A DNA stretch of 64,000 nt. Origin: Paracoccaceae bacterium (GTDB taxonomy: Bacteria > Pseudomonadota > Alphaproteobacteria > Rhodobacterales > Rhodobacteraceae). Position 1 is the first letter of the stretch, and each line of letters opens with the position of its first letter. The position numbers and the translations under genes were made by a program. This document shows, in pieces, positions 25,184-33,828 of the stretch. The stretch lies in the NCBI GenBank assembly GCA_027486345.1, contig JAIXPH010000048.1, positions 124,001-188,000 of the forward strand, in the 5' to 3' direction. The notes under the pieces are model-generated. The model searched no databases. It saw nothing but the letters and a program-made list of their open reading frames with translations, and was not told the DNA's origin.

Positions 25184-27430
25184 TCACTGGCCAGCCTTGA
25201 TCGCTGCCAGAACTTTCGGCGGCGACAAAGGCAAGGTCCGCAACCGTGCGCCAGATGCAGCCGCCACAGCGTTGGCCACAGCAGCAAGCGGTGGTGCGAT
25301 GCCGGTTTCACCCACACCGCGCACGCCGTAAGGGTGGCCGGGATTGGGAACCTCGACAATCACGGTGTCGATCATCGGCAGGTCGGAGGCCACGGGGATG
25401 CGATAGTCAAGGAACATCGGGTTCTGCAAACGCCCATCCGCGCCGTAGATGTATTCCTCGTTCAGCGCCCAGCCGATGCCCTGCGCCGCCCCACCCTGAT
25501 ACTGCCCTTCGACATAGGCCGGATGGATCGCGCGTCCTGCGTCTTGGACCACCAGATAGCGCAGCACGGTGGATTTGCCGGTTTCGGGATCGACCTCGAC
25601 ATCCACGACATGGACGCCAAAGCTGGCCCCGACGCCGCCCGGAACGGATTCGTGGTGACCCGAGATCGGCCCCCCGGTTCCGCCCATCTTGGCACCGATT
25701 TCGCCGATGGTCAGGGGCGGGAACTTGCCCGCGTTTTCGCCAGCCGGACGTGCGGCCCCGTCGACCCATTCCACCGCTTCGGGATCAATCCCCCATTCGG
25801 CGGCGGCACGGGCGCACATCTGCTTGATGGCGCTTTCCGCCGCCTCAACTGCCGCTTTGCCGCTGGCAAAGGTGGCGCGGCTGCCGTGGGTGGGTTCGTT
25901 CACCCCCAAGGACCCGGTTTCTACCACGTTGACGCGCACGGCCTCATATTCGATGCCCAGCGTTTCCGCGACCATCAGCGCGATGGAGGCACGGCTGCCA
26001 CCGATGTCGGGGGTGCCCACTGAGACGCCGACCGTGCCATCCTCACCAATCTGCAACGAGACCGAGGTTTCGCCGCCGTGGTTGAACCAGAACCCCGCCG
26101 CCACACCACGCCCTTGGTTGGGGCCAAGTGGCGCAGACAGGTTCGGGTGGGCCATCGTGGCCTCTAACGTCTCCACCAGACCGATGCGGTTGTAGGTCGG
26201 GCCGTAGCTGGATTTCGTGCCCTCTTTCGCGGCGTTCTTCAGACGCACCTGAAGCGGGTCCAGCGACAGCTCACGGCACATCTCATCCAGCAGGCTTTCC
26301 ACGGCAAAGGCCGCCATCGGCGAGCCCGGTGCGCGGTAGGCGGCGGCTTTCGGGCGGTTGGCCAGAACCTCATAGCCTTCGTGCATCAGGTTGGGGATAT
26401 CATAGCAGGCAAAGGCGCAAGGCAGCGCTTCAGCAATCGGCGACATGCCAAAGAATGCGCCCCCCTGCATACGGAAATTGACCTGCCCCGCCGTGATGGT
26501 GCCGTCCTTCTTCATCCCGATCTTGACATCCATCGACGCGGATGCCGTCGGCCCCGTGGCGCGCAGCACCTCAGCCCGGCTCATCACCAGCTTGACCGGA
26601 CGCCCCCCTGCCTTGCGCGACAACGCCAATGCCAAGGGTTCCATAAAGATCGTGGTCTTGCCGCCAAAACCCCCACCGATTTCGGACGGGGTCACGCGCA
26701 GATTGGCAGCCTCGATCCCCAGCACCGCCGCGCACATGCGGCGGATGTACCAATGGCCTTGGGTGCAGACCCACATCTCACCGCGCCCATCGGCCCCGAG
26801 TTGGCCAAGGCAGGCGTGAGGTTCGATGTAGCCCTGATGGGTGGCTTCGGTCTTGTAGGTCCCCTCCCGCACCAAGTCGGCGGCGGCGAAACCGGCCTCG
26901 ATATCGCCATGGCCAAAGTCGATGTAGCGGACCACATTCGGGTGCATGCCTTCCGGCACGGAATGATCGGCGTTGCCCGCCCGGATCACCGGGGCATCGG
27001 GGGCCATGGCGGCATCCACATCCGTCACATGCGGCAGAACCTCATATTCCACCTCGATCAGCCGCGCCGCATCCTGCGCAACCAAAGCCGAGGTCGCCGC
27101 AACCGCTGCCACGGCATGACCGTCATAAAGCGCGGTGTCACCGGCGATGGTGTTTTCCTGAAGGTTCCAATCCTCGCCCGTCAGCCCGGTCGGGAAGTCG
27201 GCACGGGTGACGACGGCCTTCACCCCCTCCAGCGCCAGCGCGCGGGAGGCGTCAATCTTCTTGATCCGCGCATGGGCATAGGGAGAGCGCACCACAGCCG
27301 CATGCAGCATGTTCGCCGCCACGATATCCGCGCCATAGCGGGCGCGGCCCGTCACCTTGTCCAGCCCATCGGGGCGGTTCGGGCGGGTGCCGACCAGACG
27401 GAACCCGGCTTTCAACTCATCCTTCGGCAT
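25184..27430 (-). CDS. Molybdenum hydroxylase large subunit (xanthine dehydrogenase family)
   Basis: A 748-residue Moco-binding subunit. GGGFGGKTTIFMEPLA marks the cofactor loop, AAYRAPGSPMAAFAVE the second conserved loop, and GVRGVGETGIAPPL near the end holds the catalytic Glu. The active-site loop lacks the Cys-containing form I CO dehydrogenase signature, so it is not a true CO dehydrogenase. Members hydroxylate aldehydes or N-heterocycles. The start overlaps the iron-sulfur gene stop (TGATG). Position beside choline and carnitine genes raises the possibility that it oxidises an aldehyde such as betaine aldehyde, since no betB is present. Confidence 0.9.
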   Translation of the reverse strand: MPKDELKAGFRLVGTRPNRPDGLDKVTGRARYGADIVAANMLHAAVVRSPYAHARIKKIDASRALALEGVKAVVTRADFPTGLTGEDWNLQENTIAGDTALYDGHAVAAVAATSALVAQDAARLIEVEYEVLPHVTDVDAAMAPDAPVIRAGNADHSVPEGMHPNVVRYIDFGHGDIEAGFAAADLVREGTYKTEATHQGYIEPHACLGQLGADGRGEMWVCTQGHWYIRRMCAAVLGIEAANLRVTPSEIGGGFGGKTTIFMEPLALALSRKAGGRPVKLVMSRAEVLRATGPTASASMDVKIGMKKDGTITAGQVNFRMQGGAFFGMSPIAEALPCAFACYDIPNLMHEGYEVLANRPKAAAYRAPGSPMAAFAVESLLDEMCRELSLDPLQVRLKNAAKEGTKSSYGPTYNRIGLVETLEATMAHPNLSAPLGPNQGRGVAAGFWFNHGGETSVSLQIGEDGTVGVSVGTPDIGGSRASIALMVAETLGIEYEAVRVNVVETGSLGVNEPTHGSRATFASGKAAVEAAESAIKQMCARAAAEWGIDPEAVEWVDGAARPAGENAGKFPPLTIGEIGAKMGGTGGPISGHHESVPGGVGASFGVHVVDVEVDPETGKSTVLRYLVVQDAGRAIHPAYVEGQYQGGAAQGIGWALNEEYIYGADGRLQNPMFLDYRIPVASDLPMIDTVIVEVPNPGHPYGVRGVGETGIAPPLAAVANAVAAASGARLRTLPLSPPKVLAAIKAGQ

Positions 27431-27909
27431 CAGGCGGCTCCCCTCATTTCCGCGGCGGCGTCTTGGACCGCGCGCACGATCTTGTCATATCCGGTGCAGC
27501 GGCAAAGGTTCCCTGCCAGCCAGTAGCGGATTTCGGTTTCCGTCGGGTTGTCGTTCTGGGCCAAGAGCGCCTTGGCGGCGACGAGGATGCCCGGCGTGCA
27601 AAAGCCGCATTGCAGCGCGGCATGTTCGATGAAATGACGCTGCAACGGGTGCAAAGCGCCGTCGGTGGCCATGCCTTCGATGGTTTCGACGGTCTTCCCC
27701 TGCACCTCAACGCCCAGCACGAGGCAGGAGGACACAAGGACCCCGTCCAGCAGAACCGAACAGGCCCCGCAATCGCCGGTGCCGCAGCCCTCTTTCGATC
27801 CGGTCAGACCCAGTTGGTTGCGCAGAACGTCAAGAAGCGTCTCGCGCGGGTCGGTCAGGAATTCGGCGGCCTCGCCGTTGACCGTGGTGGTGATGTGGAT
27901 GCGGCTCAT
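27430..27909 (-). CDS. Molybdenum hydroxylase small subunit, two [2Fe-2S] clusters
   Basis: A 159-residue CoxS/XdhC-like electron-transfer subunit. The plant-ferredoxin-type cluster ligands are in GCGTGDCGACSVLLDG plus a later Cys, and the alpha-helical domain cluster is in LQCGFCTPG and NLCRCTGY. Sits between the FAD and Moco subunit genes with overlaps on both sides, consistent with a three-gene operon making an alpha-beta-gamma enzyme. Confidence 0.93.
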   Translation of the reverse strand: MSRIHITTTVNGEAAEFLTDPRETLLDVLRNQLGLTGSKEGCGTGDCGACSVLLDGVLVSSCLVLGVEVQGKTVETIEGMATDGALHPLQRHFIEHAALQCGFCTPGILVAAKALLAQNDNPTETEIRYWLAGNLCRCTGYDKIVRAVQDAAAEMRGAA

Positions 27910-28772
27910 GCGGTTTCTCCCTTGGCGCGGGCATAGGCGATGCTGGCGGCGCGGCGGGCAAGGACGCCCGCGACTTCGATACGGAATTCGGCGGTGCCGC
28001 GCTTGTCGCTGATCGGGCGGCAGGCGGCGCGGGCGGCGATGACCAGCGCGTCAAGCGCCGCATCGTCCAACGTGGAGCCGACGAGCGCGGCCCCCGCAGC
28101 GGGCACCAGCATCACGGTGGGGGCCACGGCACCAAGGGCCACCGTCGCCTCGGTGATCGTGTCGCCATCGATACGCAGGTTCACGGCGCAACCGACCACG
28201 GCGATGTCCATTTCGGTGCGCGGGATGAAGCGCAGGTAGCTGTCGCCCCCGTTGGCCCCACGCGGTGGCAGGTGCACGCGGGTGATCACCTCACCCGGTT
28301 TGAGGTTGGTCTTGCCCGGCGATTTCGGGATATCGGCCACCGCCATCACCCGCGCGCCCTCCGGCCCCGTGACCGAGACGGTCGCCCCGGCCGCCATCAG
28401 CCCCGGCACGGAATCAGCGGCGGGAGAGCCGTTGCACAAGTTCCCCGTCAGCGTGGCGCGGCCCTGCACCTGCGTCGATCCGACAAGGCGCATCCCTTCG
28501 ACCACACCGGGCCAATCGCGGCACAGCGCGGCATGCGCGCCAAGTTCCACCCCCGACACGGCAGCGCCGATATCCCAACCGCCATCCGCACGGCGGGTGA
28601 TGTCCTTCACACCCGGAACATGCTTGATGTCGATGATGTCATCGGGCTGGACGATGCCCGCGCGCAACTGCACCAGCACATCCGTCCCCCCGGCCAGAAA
28701 CCGCGTGACCCCGGTTGCCGAGGCGGAAATCCGCACCGCCTCGTCGAAACTGCCCACCGCATGATAGCGCAT
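27906..28772 (-). CDS. Molybdenum hydroxylase medium subunit, FAD-binding
   Basis: A 288-residue CoxM-like FAD subunit. The N-terminal LAGGTDVLVQLRAG is the FAD pyrophosphate-binding loop, followed by IGAAVSGVELG and the TLTGNLCNGSPAAD motif, with the CO-dehydrogenase-type C-terminal domain after residue about 175. It is the first gene of the hydroxylase operon and overlaps the iron-sulfur gene by ATGA. Its upstream gap (28773-29002) is shared with the divergent MttB-family gene; no palindrome of note was seen there. Confidence 0.92.
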   Translation of the reverse strand: MRYHAVGSFDEAVRISASATGVTRFLAGGTDVLVQLRAGIVQPDDIIDIKHVPGVKDITRRADGGWDIGAAVSGVELGAHAALCRDWPGVVEGMRLVGSTQVQGRATLTGNLCNGSPAADSVPGLMAAGATVSVTGPEGARVMAVADIPKSPGKTNLKPGEVITRVHLPPRGANGGDSYLRFIPRTEMDIAVVGCAVNLRIDGDTITEATVALGAVAPTVMLVPAAGAALVGSTLDDAALDALVIAARAACRPISDKRGTAEFRIEVAGVLARRAASIAYARAKGETA

Positions 28773-29002
28773 CGGTCCCCTCCTGCTGTCCTGTCGGGCA
28801 AAGAGGTAGCATCGCCCATGGGGCCTGTCAGCAGTGTTCGCGGCAAATCACCTGTGCAAAACGAACCTTTGCCGCCGCCCCTGACCAGCCCGAGGGCCAA
28901 TTGCGGCGCGTCGCAGCCGCAAACAAGCGTGACCCGTACCGTGTGGGGGCGGCAGGCTTTGACGGCAAAGCCCACCCGGGCGGACATCACGCGAGCGGAC
29001 CG

Positions 29003-30523
29003 ATGACACCTGACCCCTCTCGTCGCAGGGCGGCGCGCAAGGCCGCGCCGCGCCCCGGTTACAGCCATCTGCGCCACCCGTTCCAGCCGCAATCCGCCTT
29101 CTCCGGGGATGAGATCGCGGCCATGCATGACACCGCGCTGCGCGTGTTGGAGGACTTGGGCATCCGCGTGCTGCTGGACGAGGCGCGGTCGCTCTTCCGG
29201 GCGGGTGGGGCCATCGTGGATCACGACAGCGGCATGGTCCGCATCGGACGGGACATGGTGGCGGCGGCGCTGGCATCCGCCCCGCGCAGCATCCGCCTGC
29301 GCGCTGCCGATCCGGCCCGCGAACAGGTGTTCGAACCGGGGGCGATGCTGTTCATGGCGGGCTCCGGCTGTCCCAACGTCACCGACCGCCAGCGCGGGCG
29401 TCGCCCCGGATCGCGCGAGAGTTTTATCGAGACCCTGCGTTTGCAGGAAAGTTTCGACGTCATCCACATGCACGGCCCCTCGGCAGAGCCGCAGGACGTG
29501 CCGATCCACCTGCGGCACTATGCGCTGATGGAGGGCCAATTGACGACTGGCAGCAAGCCCCTGTTCGTCTATGCGCGGGGCCGCGGTCAGGTGGCCGAAG
29601 CCTTCGAGATGATCCGTCTGGCCCATGGGCTGGATCAGGCCGGGTTCGAGGATGGCGTCTGGGCGACGACGGTGATCAACTCGAACTCGCCCCGGCAATT
29701 GGACGTGCCGATGGCGCGCGGCATCATCGACTTTGCCCGCGCGGGACAACTGAGCCTGATCACCCCCTTCTGCCTTGCCGGGGCAATGGCGCCAATCACC
29801 ATGGCGGGGGCGCTGGTGTTGCAACATGCCGAGGCATTGGCCGGGATCACCCTGTCGCAACTGGCACGACCGGGGGCGCCCGTGGCCTATGGCGGGTTTT
29901 CGTCGAATGTGGACATGAAATCCGGCTCTCCGGCCTTTGGGACACCGGAACACATCCGGGCCAACCTTGGCTCCGGTCAGTTGGCGCGATTCATCGGCCT
30001 GCCGTGGCGGTCGGCCACCGGGGCGGCGGCGAATGGGGCTGATGCGCAAGCGGCACAGGAAACGGTGATGGCGCTTTGGGCTGCGATGCTGGCGCAGGCG
30101 ACCGTGACGGTGCATGGCGCGGGCTGGCTGGAGGGCGGGCTGTCCTTTGGCTATGAGAAATTCATTCTGGACATCGAGGCCTTGCAGACCCTCGCCGAAC
30201 TCTGCCGCCCCGCCCCGGCGGATGCGGCCGCCCTCGCCTTTGACGCCATCGCCGAGGTGCCGCCGGGCGGACATTTCTTTGCCACCGCCCATACGATGGA
30301 GCGGTATCAGACCGCGTTCTACGCGCCCTTGGTGGCAGACCTGTCCAACCATGGCCAATGGGTGGACAACGGCAGCCAATCTGCCGAAGCGCGGGCGACC
30401 GCTGTCTGGCAGGGCGTGCTGTCCCGTTTCACCCCACCTGCCGCCTGTCTGGGCGTGGCCGAGCGCATCGCGCCCTTCATCACCGCACGCAGCGCCGTAG
30501 GCGGCATGCCGCCCGAGGATTGA
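29003..30523 (+). CDS. MttB-family corrinoid methyltransferase without pyrrolysine
   Basis: A 506-residue trimethylamine methyltransferase (MttB) family protein, near the usual length. Segments such as HDTALRVLEDLGIRVL, PFCLAGAMAPITMAGALV and GAGWLEGGLSFGYEKFILD are typical. The frame is open throughout, with no in-frame amber codon, so it belongs to the non-pyrrolysine branch, some members of which demethylate glycine betaine or related quaternary amines. The corrinoid protein and reactivase it would need are not in the window. An upstream open extension to 28715 is unlikely to be translated; the ATG at 29003 precedes the conserved start. Confidence 0.82.
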   Translation: MTPDPSRRRAARKAAPRPGYSHLRHPFQPQSAFSGDEIAAMHDTALRVLEDLGIRVLLDEARSLFRAGGAIVDHDSGMVRIGRDMVAAALASAPRSIRLRAADPAREQVFEPGAMLFMAGSGCPNVTDRQRGRRPGSRESFIETLRLQESFDVIHMHGPSAEPQDVPIHLRHYALMEGQLTTGSKPLFVYARGRGQVAEAFEMIRLAHGLDQAGFEDGVWATTVINSNSPRQLDVPMARGIIDFARAGQLSLITPFCLAGAMAPITMAGALVLQHAEALAGITLSQLARPGAPVAYGGFSSNVDMKSGSPAFGTPEHIRANLGSGQLARFIGLPWRSATGAAANGADAQAAQETVMALWAAMLAQATVTVHGAGWLEGGLSFGYEKFILDIEALQTLAELCRPAPADAAALAFDAIAEVPPGGHFFATAHTMERYQTAFYAPLVADLSNHGQWVDNGSQSAEARATAVWQGVLSRFTPPAACLGVAERIAPFITARSAVGGMPPED

Positions 30524-30542
30524 CTGCTCTGCCTGAACCCGG

Positions 30543-31919
30543 TCAGTCCACCATGCCCGGCAGGGTGACCGACCATGCCAGCCCCTGCCCCTGCGGGCCA
30601 CGCTCCAACCTGACCGACGCCCGCAAGGCCAGCGCAATTTCGGCCACGATGTGCAGGCCCAGACCGCGCGTGCCGGTCCGCACCCCGCCGGACGGATCAA
30701 GCCTGCCGCGCAACAGGGCAAGGTCGGCATCCGCGATCGGGGGGCCGGTGTCGATCACCTCGACCGTGACACCGTCCGCACCGGAGGGGGCGACGTGCAC
30801 CGTCACCATCGTCTCTGACGGGCAATGGGTAAGGGCATTATCGATCAGATTGCGCAGCAACTCGCCCAAGAGCACCTCTTCCGACCATGCCATCGCACTG
30901 TCCGCACCGGCAAAGCCGAGGTCCTTGCCCAGCGCCACCGCCTGCGGCAGGAAATCTGCCGTCACCCCGCGCGCCAGTTGGGCGACATCCAGCGCGGTCA
31001 GCACCGGGCGGGTCCCGGTCGCCTCGATCCGCGCCAAAAGCAGGATCTGCTCCAGAACGCGCTCGATCCGGATCAGGGCGCGGTCGGCCTTGTCCAGGGT
31101 TTGCCGGGCCTCGCCGCGCGCCTTGCCCGCCATGGCCACTTGGGTGCGGGCCACGGTCAGGGGGGTGCGGATCTGGTGATTGGCGTTGCTGGCAAAGTTC
31201 TGCATCGCCGCCATCGCCCGCGACAGCCGCACCAGAAAGCCGTTCAGCGCATCAAGAACCGGGCGCAGTTCGGCCGGGGCGGGGGTTTCGATGGGCGTCA
31301 GGTCATGCGGCGCGCGGGCGGCAAGACTGCGCGACAGCCGGTCCAGCGGGCGCAAAGCATAGGTCGCCGCCGTCCACGCCACCACCGCCGCGCCAAGGAT
31401 CAGCGCCGCAATCCGCAGCGCCGACCGCGCAAGGATCGCCTGCGCCAAGGCCTCCCGCGCCCGTGTGGTTTCAGCCACCGTCACGCGAAACGGCAAGGTG
31501 CCCTCACCACTGGTCAGTTCGCGCAGGATGGTTGCCGTGCGGATTTGCATCCCGCGATAGGTTCCATCGGTCAGCGCCGGGGCGCGCGTTTCGGTGACCG
31601 GAACCGCCGAAAGGTCATCATAGCCGGTCAGGAGACCCGCAGGCCCATCCACGCGGTAGAACACCTGATCCTGCGCGGTGGATGACAGCATGTCCAAGGC
31701 CGAGAACGGGATCAGGATGGCCACCCCGCCTTCGCCATCCACATCCACCCCTTCGGCAATCGCCATCGCGGCACCGACCAGCACCCGGTCCGACACGTCT
31801 CGGGCGGTGCGCTGCGCCTCGATCCGGGTGTCGATCAGCGCCAAGGCCCCGATGGCCGCCGTCGCCAGCACCAGCCAGACAAGGATGGATCGCCGCAGCG
31901 AAGGGGGGCGGTCAACCAC
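30543..31919 (-). CDS. tctE: Sensor histidine kinase, TctE-like
   Basis: A 458-residue kinase with membrane helices at about 12-29 and 168-186 bracketing a periplasmic sensor region, a HAMP-like segment (ALRPLDRLSRSLA), a HisKA domain with His248 in NHQIRTPL, and an ATPase domain with N-box ELLRNLIDNAL, G1 VIDTGPPI and G2 GTRGLGLHIV. The proposed start is GTG at 31919, overlapping the regulator stop by 8 bases; upstream frame sequence is low-quality coding. Location beside tctCBA supports control of tricarboxylate-type uptake. Confidence 0.85.
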   Translation of the reverse strand: MVDRPPSLRRSILVWLVLATAAIGALALIDTRIEAQRTARDVSDRVLVGAAMAIAEGVDVDGEGGVAILIPFSALDMLSSTAQDQVFYRVDGPAGLLTGYDDLSAVPVTETRAPALTDGTYRGMQIRTATILRELTSGEGTLPFRVTVAETTRAREALAQAILARSALRIAALILGAAVVAWTAATYALRPLDRLSRSLAARAPHDLTPIETPAPAELRPVLDALNGFLVRLSRAMAAMQNFASNANHQIRTPLTVARTQVAMAGKARGEARQTLDKADRALIRIERVLEQILLLARIEATGTRPVLTALDVAQLARGVTADFLPQAVALGKDLGFAGADSAMAWSEEVLLGELLRNLIDNALTHCPSETMVTVHVAPSGADGVTVEVIDTGPPIADADLALLRGRLDPSGGVRTGTRGLGLHIVAEIALALRASVRLERGPQGQGLAWSVTLPGMVD

Positions 31920-32589
31920 GATCCACCGGCTTTTCCAGCATGTAGCCCAAGCCGCGCGCCGTGCGCAGAGTAAGGCCATGCGGTTGCAGGCGGCGGCGCA
32001 GGCGGCTGACGTATTGTTCAATGGCGTTGTCCGACAGGCTGTCATCCAGCGTGGTCAGGGATTGCACGATGGCCTCTTTGCCCACCACGCGGCCTGCGCG
32101 CAGGAAGAACAACTCCAGCAGCGCCAGTTCGCGCGCGGGCAGATCAAGCACGTCTTCTCCGGCATAAAACCGGCGCGCCGCCATGTCGAACCGCACCGGG
32201 CCGATCTGGATTTCCGATGCCCGCGCCCCCGCCTGCCGCCGCAGGATCGACCGCACCCGTGCCTCGAATTCCCGCACGTCAAAGGGTTTGACCATGTAGT
32301 CATCCGCGCCAAGGTCCAGCCCTAGCACGCGCTCGTCCGGGGCACCGCGCGCGGTCAGGATCAGGATGGGCACCGGGTTCTTGCGCGCGCGCAGGGAACG
32401 CAGCACCGACAACCCGTCCTTTTCCGGCAGGTTCAGGTCAAGGATCACCAGATCAAAGCGTTCCGCCCCGATCAGCATCTCTGCCGACAGCCCGTCATGC
32501 ACCACATCGACGGCATAGCCCGCGCCGTCCAAGAGCGTGGTCAGCGCCTCGGCCAGAGGCAGGTCATCTTCGACAAGCAGGATTCGCAT
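31912..32589 (-). CDS. tctD: OmpR-family response regulator, TctD-like
   Basis: A 225-residue regulator: a receiver domain with acidic pair Glu7/Asp8/Asp9, phospho-acceptor Asp51 in VILDLNLPEKDG and conserved Lys in YMVKPFDVREF, then a winged-helix DNA-binding domain (LTTLDDSLSDNAIEQYVSRLRR). All key residues are present. It is transcribed away from the PgtC-like binding protein and lies directly upstream of its kinase. Confidence 0.9.
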   Translation of the reverse strand: MRILLVEDDLPLAEALTTLLDGAGYAVDVVHDGLSAEMLIGAERFDLVILDLNLPEKDGLSVLRSLRARKNPVPILILTARGAPDERVLGLDLGADDYMVKPFDVREFEARVRSILRRQAGARASEIQIGPVRFDMAARRFYAGEDVLDLPARELALLELFFLRAGRVVGKEAIVQSLTTLDDSLSDNAIEQYVSRLRRRLQPHGLTLRTARGLGYMLEKPVDRG

Positions 32590-32611
32590 GGGGCCAGACT
32601 AGAGGCAGAGA

Positions 32612-32630
32612 GCGCGATTGTTAATCGCGC
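32612..32630. promoter_or_regulatory. Perfect palindrome between tctD and the PgtC-like gene
   Basis: GCGCGATT-GTT-AATCGCGC, an 8-bp perfect inverted repeat in a 64-base divergent gap. It is a good candidate operator controlling both directions. Confidence 0.5.
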
Positions 32631-32653
32631 CTGTCTGGGGCAGGCTTCGCCCC

Positions 32654-33712
32654 ATGCGCGCACCCGGTCTTGTCTTGTGGCTGTCCCTCTTCGCCCTGCC
32701 CGATGCGGTGGGGGCCGATGTTGTGGTGTTCCCCGCCCCGACTGCCCCGGCGCGCACCCTGGTGGTCTATTCCTCGCTGGACAGTCCGCTGGCGCGGCCG
32801 CTGATCGACGCCTTCCATCAGCGATACCCCGATGTGTCGGTGCGCTATGAGGATCTGCTGACCCAAGACATCGCCGCGCGGGTGGCGCGTGAAAGCGATG
32901 CGGGCCAGCCGACTGCGGATGTGGTCTTTTCATCGGCGATGGACCTGACCGTGAAACTGGCCAATGACGGCTATGCGCGCGAGGTGTTGGTGCCCGGTGC
33001 GGCGCGCTGGCCGGACTGGGCGGCATGGCGCGGCATGGTCTTTGCGCTGACCTTCGAGCCTGCGGTGATCGTCTATCACCGCCCCTCTTTTCCCGACGGT
33101 GCGCCCGATACGCGGGCCGAATTGATGGACTGGCTGGCCACCGCGCCACAGGGGGCGATTGGCACCTATGACATCGCCCGCTCTGCCGTGGGGTTCCTGT
33201 TCCTGATGCGGGATCGCGAGCATTTTGCCGACCTCTGGCCCTTTGTGCGCGCGATGGGCCGGGCCGGGGTGCGGATTTTTCCCACATCGCAAGCCGTGAT
33301 CGACGGGGTGAATTCCGGCGCGCTGAAGCTGGGCTACAACGTTCTGGGGTCCTATGCGGCGGATCAGGCGGCCCGTCTGCCCGATCTCGGGCTGGCCTTG
33401 CCGCAGGATTACGTGGTGATCGTCAGCCGCGTGGCGCTGGTGCCCAAGGCCGCCGCCAATCCTGATCTGGGTGAGGCGTTTCTGGCGTTCCTGATGTCCC
33501 GCGAAGGTCAAACCGTTCTGGCCGAACGCCTGCGCCTGCCCGCCATCAGCCTTGAGGTAGCCGGAAAGGAAAGCGCCGCCGCGATGCAACAGGCGCTGGG
33601 GCCACGCCTGCGCCCGGTGCCGGTGTCGCCGGGACTGCTGGCCTATCTCGACGGGGCCAGCCGGGCCCGGGTTCTGGCCGAATGGACCGCCGCCCTGACG
33701 GGTGCGCCCTGA
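32654..33712 (+). CDS. Periplasmic binding protein, PgtC/iron-type SBP, probable sensor partner
   Basis: A 352-residue extracellular solute-binding protein with a signal peptide (LVLWLSLFALPDAVGA). After that come typical family strands: TLVVYSSLDSPLARPLIDAF, DVVFSSAMDLTVKLANDGY and GTYDIARSAVGFLF. No ABC permease or ATPase gene accompanies it. Instead it is divergent from the TctDE two-component genes, the arrangement seen with PgtC, a regulatory binding protein. A role as periplasmic ligand sensor feeding the kinase is therefore more likely than transport (inference). The ATG at 32654 is used because it directly precedes the signal peptide. Confidence 0.82.
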   Translation: MRAPGLVLWLSLFALPDAVGADVVVFPAPTAPARTLVVYSSLDSPLARPLIDAFHQRYPDVSVRYEDLLTQDIAARVARESDAGQPTADVVFSSAMDLTVKLANDGYAREVLVPGAARWPDWAAWRGMVFALTFEPAVIVYHRPSFPDGAPDTRAELMDWLATAPQGAIGTYDIARSAVGFLFLMRDREHFADLWPFVRAMGRAGVRIFPTSQAVIDGVNSGALKLGYNVLGSYAADQAARLPDLGLALPQDYVVIVSRVALVPKAAANPDLGEAFLAFLMSREGQTVLAERLRLPAISLEVAGKESAAAMQQALGPRLRPVPVSPGLLAYLDGASRARVLAEWTAALTGAP

Positions 33713-33723
33713 CCGCAACCCCA

Positions 33724-33744
33724 TGTCAGGTTGCTGACAGGTTG
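33724..33744. promoter_or_regulatory. Overlapping direct and inverted repeats upstream of tctC
   Basis: CAGGTTG occurs at 33727-33733 and again at 33738-33744, a spacing of 11 bp, as expected for tandem binding of an OmpR-family dimer. The same stretch contains TGTCAG-GTTG-CTGACA (33724-33739), a perfect 6-bp inverted repeat. Candidate TctD site. Confidence 0.45.
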
Positions 33745-33828
33745 ACGTGTTTGCATGGCACCATGCCGGGGGAGAGGAGACCCCCTGCGGTTCTGGCGGC
33801 CCCGCGCCGCCCCATGGGAGGATAAGAC

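Noticed and set aside
25184-28772. Carbon monoxide dehydrogenase (coxMSL)
   Set aside because: The gene order is cox-like, but the large subunit has an AYRAPG loop instead of the Cys-containing form I CO dehydrogenase motif.
29003-30523. Pyrrolysine-containing trimethylamine methyltransferase
   Set aside because: There is no in-frame amber codon, so it belongs to the non-pyrrolysine branch.
32654-33712. Iron ABC transporter binding protein
   Set aside because: The fold matches, but no permease or ATPase gene is nearby and the divergent two-component genes favour a sensory role.
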